Source of the DNA: a virus
IMG/VR virus record: IMGVR_UViG_3300027917_000088
Location: 1-39,396 of that record
Length of the DNA: 39,396 nt
Strand: one strand, 5' to 3'
Under the pieces are notes generated by a model. It was not told the DNA's origin, ran no database searches, and saw only the letters and a list, made by a program, of their open reading frames with translations. Below, in pieces: positions 29,916-37,186 of this stretch. Position 1 is the stretch's first letter, and every line of letters starts with the position of its first letter. Position numbers and translations under genes: made by a program.

Positions 29916-32337
29916 GGGAATCTCAATCTGCCTCATCACCAAAAACGTCGCAAAGTACGTCCAGGACTGTTTCGCCTCAATCCGGGAATTCCTGCGCCCC
30001 GGAAAAGGCGATGAAATCGTCGTCTGTGACACCGGCTCCACCGACGACACCATGAAAATTGCCGAGGACAACCGAGCCCGGGTCTTCCACCACCCCGAGC
30101 TCAATGTCCCCGGTATGCTCGATCTGGTCAAAGAGCACCTCCCCGACCACTACGACCGCTGCGCCGAGGACGACCAATTCTCCGACGGCTTCCTCCGCGA
30201 CTTCTCCGAGGCCCGAACAATCTCTTTCAGCCACGCCAAAAACGACATCTGTTTCTGGATTGACGCTGACGACGTCCTGACCTATCCCAAGGAACTCCGT
30301 GCCGAGGCCGCTGAACTATTCTCCGACCCTCAATTCGCCGCTCTCTTCCTCCCGTACGAGTACGCCTACACCGAAGACGGCGCCTGTGAAACTCTGCTCT
30401 GGCGCGAACGAATCTTCCGTAGAACACGCTTTCAGTGGGCCGGCCGCTGCCATGAAACCCTCGTACCCCTCTCAGGCGACATGCGTGTCGTCAAGACCCA
30501 AACCCCATCTACCATCCAACACAAACACGGCCGGCACCACTTATATTCCGATATCCGAAACTACGTGATCCTTCTCGAGCACTACAAAGAGGACCCCAAC
30601 AAAGACCCCCGCACTGAGTTCTATCTCGGGAACGCCTGTCGCGGCCTGGCCAGCGGTAAAACCGGAAGTCCCTGGTACAAGCGCGCCATCGAATGGTACT
30701 TCCGCGCCTACAAACGTTCGGGCTCTCGCGACGACCGTGTGAACATCCTCTTGAACATCGCGTATATCCACCACCAACACGGCCGCCCCTGGCGTGCCAT
30801 CGACTGGTTCAATCAGGCGATCAAACTATACCCGGCCGAGCCCCGGGCCTATTTCGGCATCGCCCACTGCTACCGTGATCTCAAGCGCTGGCACGACTGT
30901 ATCATCTACACCAAGTTCGGCCGCGACCTCGGTCGTCCCGAGCACGTAATCTCCGTCGACCCTCTCGCCTTCGACTACTACCCCACCCTCTTCGAGATCG
31001 ACGCCCTAAAAAACCTGGGCGAGTACGATCTGGCAATCCAGCAAGCCTACCACCTGCTCCAAACCCGACCGACCTTCGCCGGCTGTGAAATCATCCTCAA
31101 GGAGCTCGCCGCCGAGCGCGAACGAAAAAAGGCCATCACCGCCGTCCAGATCGTCAGCGACATGGCCTTCTCCCCGGCCGCTGCCCGGGAGATTTACCAG
31201 CGCATCAAACCCGAAGTCCGTAAAATCTTTCCTGAACTCCAGTTAGAGACCTGCGCCCCGCCTCCGAAAAAGCACGTCACGTTCTTTTGCGCGGGCAACT
31301 GGGAGCCCTGGGACTCTTCGAGCCTCGAGAATGGCATAGGCGGAAGCGAAAAAATGGTCATCCTCCTCGCCGAAGGTCTCGCCGCCCGAGGCTGGAACGT
31401 CGACGTTTACGGACACCCTTCCAAGGACAACACTTACCGTTCGTTAAATAAAGTAACCTACAGGCCATACCAATCCTTCAACTACGAATTCCCTCGTGAC
31501 AACCTTATCCTCTGGCGCTCTCCTGCTCTCCTCGACATACCCTTCCGCGCCAACAAAATCTTCGTCGACATGCACGACGTCTCAAACGACGCTGACTGGA
31601 CCGAGCCCCGTCTATCCAAGCTCCATGGGGTATTCTTCAAATCCAAGTTCCACCGGGAAACCGCCAAAGCTATTCCCGAAGAAAAAGTAATCTACTCTCG
31701 CAACGCGATCAACACCGACACGCTTCCCCCCTCTTCTGCCCGCAATTATAATCGAATCGTCTGGTTGAGTTCCCCTGACCGTGGCCTCCTGGGCGCCCTC
31801 CGAATCTTCGCCCTCGTCAAAGAAAAACACCCCGACGCCCAATTCCAAATCTTCTACGGCTTCACCCCCCTCTACGTCACCAAAGCCTCAAACCAGGAAT
31901 ACGAATTCATGGGCGATGACCGTTGCAGCCGTCACATGCTCGAGTACCAGGAAGACGTCTTCACCCTTGCAGACAAGCTCGACGCCGAATTTCTCGGCCG
32001 CACCGGCCACACCGCTCTCATGCAATCCCTCTCTCAATCGAGCATCTGGCTCTACCCCACCCGCTTCCCCGAAATCTCCTGCATTTCTGCTATGGAAGCC
32101 ATGGCCTCCGGCGTAATCCCCATCTGCACCCAGACCGCCGCCCTAAAAGAAACCGTCAACTTCGGCACTCCCATCCTCGACCCCGACGACTACCCCTCTA
32201 TCGCCAACTCTATCTCTGACGTAATCGAGAAGGGCGCCGACCTTGACTCCTATCGTGAAAAAATGGCCAAAGACGCCCGATCCCGTTTCGCTCTCTCCGA
32301 CCTCGTCACCCAGTGGGAAAAGGAATTCCAAAAATGA
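29908..32337 (+). CDS. Two-domain glycosyltransferase, GT2-TPR-GT4, 809 aa
   Basis: Three parts in one chain. Residues about 1-230 are GT2: ISICLITKNVAKYVQDC, VVCDTGSTDDT and the metal motif FWIDADD (Asp119, Asp121, Asp122). Residues about 235-410 have TPR-like helices (NILLNIAYIHHQHGRPWRAI and AYFGIAHCYRDLKRW). Residues about 450-809 are GT4-like: GGSEKMVILLAEGLAARGWNVDVYG and, at 722-730, EISCISAME, the EX7E donor site. Large GTs with TPRs are usual in protein or cell-surface glycosylation systems and rare in phages. It is coupled by overlap to a methyltransferase and to the next tail gene. Confidence 0.9.
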   Translation: MTEGISICLITKNVAKYVQDCFASIREFLRPGKGDEIVVCDTGSTDDTMKIAEDNRARVFHHPELNVPGMLDLVKEHLPDHYDRCAEDDQFSDGFLRDFSEARTISFSHAKNDICFWIDADDVLTYPKELRAEAAELFSDPQFAALFLPYEYAYTEDGACETLLWRERIFRRTRFQWAGRCHETLVPLSGDMRVVKTQTPSTIQHKHGRHHLYSDIRNYVILLEHYKEDPNKDPRTEFYLGNACRGLASGKTGSPWYKRAIEWYFRAYKRSGSRDDRVNILLNIAYIHHQHGRPWRAIDWFNQAIKLYPAEPRAYFGIAHCYRDLKRWHDCIIYTKFGRDLGRPEHVISVDPLAFDYYPTLFEIDALKNLGEYDLAIQQAYHLLQTRPTFAGCEIILKELAAERERKKAITAVQIVSDMAFSPAAAREIYQRIKPEVRKIFPELQLETCAPPPKKHVTFFCAGNWEPWDSSSLENGIGGSEKMVILLAEGLAARGWNVDVYGHPSKDNTYRSLNKVTYRPYQSFNYEFPRDNLILWRSPALLDIPFRANKIFVDMHDVSNDADWTEPRLSKLHGVFFKSKFHRETAKAIPEEKVIYSRNAINTDTLPPSSARNYNRIVWLSSPDRGLLGALRIFALVKEKHPDAQFQIFYGFTPLYVTKASNQEYEFMGDDRCSRHMLEYQEDVFTLADKLDAEFLGRTGHTALMQSLSQSSIWLYPTRFPEISCISAMEAMASGVIPICTQTAALKETVNFGTPILDPDDYPSIANSISDVIEKGADLDSYREKMAKDARSRFALSDLVTQWEKEFQK

Positions 32338-33290
32338 ACCTCGGAAGCCTAATCGAACAATGCCAATTCCGCACCGGCTTCAACGATTCCTCCTACAACA
32401 CCCATTGGATAGCCTTCCTCAACGAAGGCATCCGCCTCTACGCCAAAAAATATCCCTGGCCCGGTCTCGAGACCCTCATCGACATGACCACCAATGGCAC
32501 CCGCTTCCTGATCTTCCCCCACTACGTAAAAGACGTAATCTCAATCCTTAATCGTTCCCAAAACATTCCAGTCGACCGAATGGGCCAGCTCGACCGCCAG
32601 TCCCCCTGGTTAACCGCCGCTCGAACCTCCGGCACCGTAATCGGTTACGACAACGCCGGCTACGTCCCCTGCCTCGCCAACCCCTCCGGCTACATCTTCG
32701 GCTCTCTCCCTTCTGGAGCGTCCGAGGCCATCACGGTAAACGTCACGGGCTACGTCGCGGCCTCCGGCGCCAGCGGTACAGGCATGGAGCGCCTCTACCA
32801 CTCTGAAACAATCACAATCTCCGACTCCACCGCCGCCACCTTCGCCAACCAATACTACGAAGTTACCTCGATCTCCAAGGTCACCAACACCTCGAACCCA
32901 ATCTACTTCTACGACGCCGGAAACTCAAACGCTCACCTATCCTTTATCGGAGCTTACGAAACCGACGCCGCCTTCAAGCGCGTCCTCCTTCAGTACGTCC
33001 CCTCTGCCCAAACCTTGCTCGAGTGCCGAGTCCGTCACAAGGTCCAGCCCCTCCACCTGGTCCAGGAGGCCCCACACCCCAGCATCGACCCCGACTTCCT
33101 CGTCACCCACGCCATCCGCCGCTACTGGGCCGCCAACCAACAATACACCAAAGCCCAAATCGAACGTCAAGAAGGCCTCGAGCTCATCCAGGATATCGCA
33201 AGCCAAGAAGAAAACTTCTCTGAACCCTTCTCCCGAATCATCCCCGACTACCCCACTTCCGACCCTGACCTGAGGACAGAATGGCGATAA
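32334..33290 (+). CDS. Head-tail adaptor or tail tubular protein, 318 aa
   Basis: I take ATG 32334, overlapping the previous stop (ATGA), over an upstream in-frame codon. The N-terminal LIEQCQFRTGFNDSSYNTHWIAFLNEGIRLYAKKYPWP pattern, a helix pair ending in a Pro/Trp turn, is typical of connector/tail tubular proteins of podoviruses. A beta domain occupies the middle and a helical Gln/Glu-rich segment the C-terminus. Its position before a propeller-like protein and internal proteins agrees. Confidence 0.62.
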   Translation: MNLGSLIEQCQFRTGFNDSSYNTHWIAFLNEGIRLYAKKYPWPGLETLIDMTTNGTRFLIFPHYVKDVISILNRSQNIPVDRMGQLDRQSPWLTAARTSGTVIGYDNAGYVPCLANPSGYIFGSLPSGASEAITVNVTGYVAASGASGTGMERLYHSETITISDSTAATFANQYYEVTSISKVTNTSNPIYFYDAGNSNAHLSFIGAYETDAAFKRVLLQYVPSAQTLLECRVRHKVQPLHLVQEAPHPSIDPDFLVTHAIRRYWAANQQYTKAQIERQEGLELIQDIASQEENFSEPFSRIIPDYPTSDPDLRTEWR

Positions 33291-34927
33291 TCGATCAACC
33301 CGACACCCCCGAGGTAAAGGAAGTCCTATTCCCCCCGACAAAGGGAATGGTCAACAACCGTCGTTCCTTCCATCTTGGTGTAGACGAAACTGTCACCTTA
33401 CGAAACGCCAATACCACAATCGAAGGCGAACGGTCCAAATCTGCTGGTCTCTGGCCCCGCGGCTGCCCCGAAACCGGCGCCACCCTCCCCTGCACCCTTC
33501 TCGCCTCAATCGACCTCACCGGCTACGACGCCTCCTCCAACCCTCGCGTGATCCTTGGAAAATGGGGAAACGCTGTCTGGTCCTCCAACGATGACGCTAC
33601 CACCTGGACCCATCGCTCAAGCGGCATCAGCCTCTCCTCCACCTATTACCAATCCGCCGTAGTTAGCGGAAACGTTTATCTTTGCTCTTGTGTATCCCCA
33701 ACTGAAGCCAATCCCGAAGTATATTCGAATCTTGTTGGCATTTCCCCCACCACCGGCTGGACGGCAACTGAGACGACCATTACTGCTCGTGCCATCTGTA
33801 GCTACCTCAACCGTCTCTGGTTTATAAAAGGAAACTACCTTTATTGGTCCAAAAAAGGAGGAATTTTAACCAGTACTGGAAATATTCGGTTTTACGACTC
33901 TGACCGCAATGTCGCCGTAACCCCTGTCCGAGAAGGCCTCCCCTCCCTCCTAATCTGGCGCGAAAATTCTATTTGGATACTTGAAAACATATCCTGGACC
34001 ACCGATGGCTATGACCTTGAGGCAACCAACGATACCCTCGACTATACCCTTTCCCGTATCCGTCCCATCGTTGAAGGAGTCGGCCTGGTTGCTCCAAGAG
34101 GAGTGATCTGGGTACCCGGCGCTCCTGGCGGCGGCGATTATTTCTTCCTCGCAAACGACGGAATCCGGAGCCTCAACAGATCTTTGTCCGACGTCCAGGC
34201 CGGCGCCACTCTCCCCATAAGCGACCGCATCCACGGCACTACTCGAAGCATAAACTGGAACTATGCCAATCGTTCCTGTGCTGCCCAATGGGAAGGAACC
34301 GCCTATTTCAGCGTCCCCGCCGAATCCTCTACCGAGCCCTCCCTCACCATTGCCTACGACAGCCATCGAGACGCCTTCAGCATTCGCGACTGGGACGCCA
34401 CATCCTTCGCCGTTCACTCATACGCCAACAAATCTCGCCGACTATACTTCGCTTCTGCCAGCCCCTCAAGCGAATCCTACTCCGGCACCGACCGCTACGG
34501 CTATCAAGTCTACCAGGTCGATTGCTCTTCAGACGACTACGGAGGCGGCACCACCGGCCTAAGCCAACAACCTATCCAATACACCGAAATAACCCGAAGT
34601 TTGTCCTTCGACATAGAACCTCCCCCCAACGAAATCCGCCGAAAAAAGCGCTGGTCTTACACAGAACTCCAAATCCAGCCCGGCGCCACCAACGCCACCC
34701 TCTCTCTTTCTTATCGTCTTGACGAAGGCGCTTCCTGGAACACCCTCGCTACCATCGACGTACCCGCCTCCGCCACTGCCACCCTAATCCGCCGAAAATA
34801 CTCCATGCAAAACATCCGTCCTGGCTACTATTTACAATTCCTCCTCCAAGACACCACCTCCTACGCCGACTGGAAAATCGTCCACTGGAACGCTTACGCC
34901 TACCCCCTAAACCCAACTTTCGAGTGA
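33281..34927 (+). CDS. Propeller-like tail protein (P22 gp10 / T7 gp12-like), 548 aa
   Basis: AGGAC site before ATG; ten-base overlap with the adaptor gene. The opening VKEVLFPPTKGMVNNRRSFHLGVDETVTLRN and repeated blade-like segments (NRLWFIKGNYLYWSKKGG, SIWILENISW, DYFFLANDGIRSLNR, RLYFASASPS) are what is seen in podovirus tail-stabilisation proteins of the beta-propeller kind. It closes the tail end under the portal. No enzymatic motif. Confidence 0.68.
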   Translation: MAIIDQPDTPEVKEVLFPPTKGMVNNRRSFHLGVDETVTLRNANTTIEGERSKSAGLWPRGCPETGATLPCTLLASIDLTGYDASSNPRVILGKWGNAVWSSNDDATTWTHRSSGISLSSTYYQSAVVSGNVYLCSCVSPTEANPEVYSNLVGISPTTGWTATETTITARAICSYLNRLWFIKGNYLYWSKKGGILTSTGNIRFYDSDRNVAVTPVREGLPSLLIWRENSIWILENISWTTDGYDLEATNDTLDYTLSRIRPIVEGVGLVAPRGVIWVPGAPGGGDYFFLANDGIRSLNRSLSDVQAGATLPISDRIHGTTRSINWNYANRSCAAQWEGTAYFSVPAESSTEPSLTIAYDSHRDAFSIRDWDATSFAVHSYANKSRRLYFASASPSSESYSGTDRYGYQVYQVDCSSDDYGGGTTGLSQQPIQYTEITRSLSFDIEPPPNEIRRKKRWSYTELQIQPGATNATLSLSYRLDEGASWNTLATIDVPASATATLIRRKYSMQNIRPGYYLQFLLQDTTSYADWKIVHWNAYAYPLNPTFE

Positions 34928-34931
34928 TGCC

Positions 34932-35786
34932 ATGGCAAGAGACATGACTGGTTTACGCCCAACTGGCCCCATTGATTACTATGGAAGCGGTGGAGCAGCC
35001 CCAGCCCGCCGCCCGCCTTTTACTTCGTCTACCCCTTTTCAGCCCAGCTTCCCTAATCCTCAGTCTTTAGTCAATTCTTTAATGGGCGCACAAGAACAAG
35101 TCTATAAATCTCAGATTGCCAACATACAAAAATATGGCTCTGTTCTTCGCGATGAAATCCTCCAGGCCTCTCCCGAACTATCCCAGCTTGCAGAGTTCTA
35201 TAAAACCCGATTCGAGGAGGGCCTCCCGGAATCTCTTCTCGCTGACTATCGAGGCAACCTCCGTCAAGCGATGGAAGCTGGAGGCTGGGGAACCTACGCG
35301 GGCTCCCCCCAAATGGCCGAACAAGAAGCGAACTACATCACCAAAATTCAGGAGCAATCCCGCGCCCAAATCGCCCCCCAGTACCAGCAATTTACTGGGC
35401 AACTAACAAGCATGGCAATGGCGCAAATGCCCCAGTTATCCTTCCAAGACATCTCTAATCTAATGCTCTCCCAGTACCAAGTGGAACAACAAGGCAGGCA
35501 ATTCCAGCAACAAATGAATCTTGCAGAGCAACAATTCCAAGCAGACCTTTTCGCCGCCCAAGAACGTTCCCAATTCGCTTGGGCTCAATTCGGCGCCACC
35601 CAGCAAATGCAAAACGAGTGGTTCGACATAGTCAAACGTAACGAACAACAAACCTACATGGCCAGCCTTCCCTGGCAGACTCGTTATAATCTGCCCGCGT
35701 CCCAGGGCGGAAGCGCCTATGGTCAAGCCCAAATGGCCCCGGCCTGGAGTATTATTGGTCCCCCCAATTCCTGGCTATACACGTAA
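34932..35786 (+). CDS. Gln-rich internal virion protein, 284 aa
   Basis: N-terminal 45 residues are Pro/Gly-rich and disordered. Residues 50-250 are helical with heavy Gln content (QQGRQFQQQMNLAEQQFQ), suggesting a coiled-coil ejection or internal core protein. The last 40 residues are Gly/Pro/Trp-rich. Codon use is somewhat more mixed than next door. It is followed by two further long virion-type genes, the usual order for ejection proteins. Confidence 0.62.
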   Translation: MARDMTGLRPTGPIDYYGSGGAAPARRPPFTSSTPFQPSFPNPQSLVNSLMGAQEQVYKSQIANIQKYGSVLRDEILQASPELSQLAEFYKTRFEEGLPESLLADYRGNLRQAMEAGGWGTYAGSPQMAEQEANYITKIQEQSRAQIAPQYQQFTGQLTSMAMAQMPQLSFQDISNLMLSQYQVEQQGRQFQQQMNLAEQQFQADLFAAQERSQFAWAQFGATQQMQNEWFDIVKRNEQQTYMASLPWQTRYNLPASQGGSAYGQAQMAPAWSIIGPPNSWLYT

Positions 35787-35797
35787 GGTACACAACA

Positions 35798-37186
35798 ATG
35801 CCCAACTACGAAACCGTCCCCCTTCAATTCGCGATGGGAGTTCTCCAAGCCCGGCAAGCCGTCATCCAAAAACGAGCCGAGCTCCGCGAACTCCAGGAAA
35901 CTCGCCGGGTCGAAGCAGAACTGGAGGCCTCTCGCCAGCGCATCCAAATGATGGGCATCCAAATGCAAGCTTCCACGGCCCGCGCTGGCATGGCCTCCCA
36001 GGAAAAGATCGCTGAGACCCAGGCCGAAACCTGGCGCCAGCGGAACGAAATGCAGCTCCAGGAAGCCCGCGAGAAAAACCAAATCGCCCAGCAAAACCTC
36101 CATGCCGACGCCATGACCCGCCTCGCCTCGGGCCAACCAGCCTTTCTCCCCAACACCGTACCCCACCCCACCGAAGAGCAATCCCAGGGAATGCGCGTTA
36201 TCCCCGTCGGCGACACCGGCAAAGTCTACATACCCGCCGAATACGACCAGCTAAAAACCGCCGAATTAGACAAACTATCCCGCGAACGAGACAAATCCTT
36301 AGTAGATTCCCTCATCGCCCTCGAGCGTGTAGGAATTGCCAAAAGAGAAAGCGAAAATTCTGCTAATCGCACCGCCCTAATGGACCAAAAAACCCTCTCT
36401 GAAATCTCAAAAAACGAAGCCGTGGCATCTCTCTACCGAGGATCTGTACAAGAAACCGTCAAAGAGCAGGGCACCAAAGAACAAAAAGAAGCCCTCAGGG
36501 ACCACTCCTACATCTTTGACGAATTTGACGAAGACGATCCCTTGCGCCTCCTTCGTGACATGCTCTTGCACAAATCAATCCTCCAAAAAGACTCCCGTAT
36601 CCTCGGAATGAACCCCTCTATCCACAAAGCCGCCACCGACGTTGAACGTCGTCTTCGAAGCTGGCAAAACGCAACCGAGGAATCCGAGAAAAAAGCCCGC
36701 ACCGCGCTACAAGGCTACGGCTACACCGATCCCTCTGCCATGGGCCTCGGCGCCTCCTGGCGAAAAATGGCTTACGTGACCCTGGACAAAAACGACAAAA
36801 TAACCAAACTGCACACCAAGCCCGTAAAAGGCTCAACCCCACTCATGTACCAAACCTTCACCGATCTCAAAACCGGCAAAGTAGTTGGTGAAGCCTTCTA
36901 CAAACCTTCCGGGGCCATCAAAGAAATCCGAGGAAAAACCCCCTATCGTATCCCTACAGAAAAAATCCTCCCCTCCCCCCAAACCGAATCCCAGCCCGGA
37001 TTCCCTCAATCTTCTTTACCTCCGGCCGCAGCTCCAGCTACCACCGCCGACCGCGACCGTCTCCAAGCCCTCGAAGCCAAAGATTCCCTAACCCAGGACG
37101 AAGCTGACGAGCTCCAGGCGATCCTCCTTCGTCTCGGCGCCCCTCAATTCTTCGAAGTCCCTGTAATAGAAGGACTAATTAAATAA
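35798..37186 (+). CDS. Coiled-coil internal virion protein, 462 aa
   Basis: AAGGT site before ATG. Residues 15-110 form a charged coiled coil (RAELRELQETRRVEAELEASRQRIQ), then a helix/loop region, and a beta-containing part (KVYIPAEYDQLKTAELDKL; NDKITKLHTKPVKGSTPLMYQT) to the C-terminus, with a Pro-rich linker around 390. This composition matches podovirus internal or ejection proteins. Stop overlaps the next ATG. Confidence 0.62.
   Translation: MPNYETVPLQFAMGVLQARQAVIQKRAELRELQETRRVEAELEASRQRIQMMGIQMQASTARAGMASQEKIAETQAETWRQRNEMQLQEAREKNQIAQQNLHADAMTRLASGQPAFLPNTVPHPTEEQSQGMRVIPVGDTGKVYIPAEYDQLKTAELDKLSRERDKSLVDSLIALERVGIAKRESENSANRTALMDQKTLSEISKNEAVASLYRGSVQETVKEQGTKEQKEALRDHSYIFDEFDEDDPLRLLRDMLLHKSILQKDSRILGMNPSIHKAATDVERRLRSWQNATEESEKKARTALQGYGYTDPSAMGLGASWRKMAYVTLDKNDKITKLHTKPVKGSTPLMYQTFTDLKTGKVVGEAFYKPSGAIKEIRGKTPYRIPTEKILPSPQTESQPGFPQSSLPPAAAPATTADRDRLQALEAKDSLTQDEADELQAILLRLGAPQFFEVPVIEGLIK

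Noticed and set aside
29325-30131. Minus-strand frame of 268 codons over the methyltransferase
   Set aside because: Antisense to two motif-bearing genes and shows no domain pattern.
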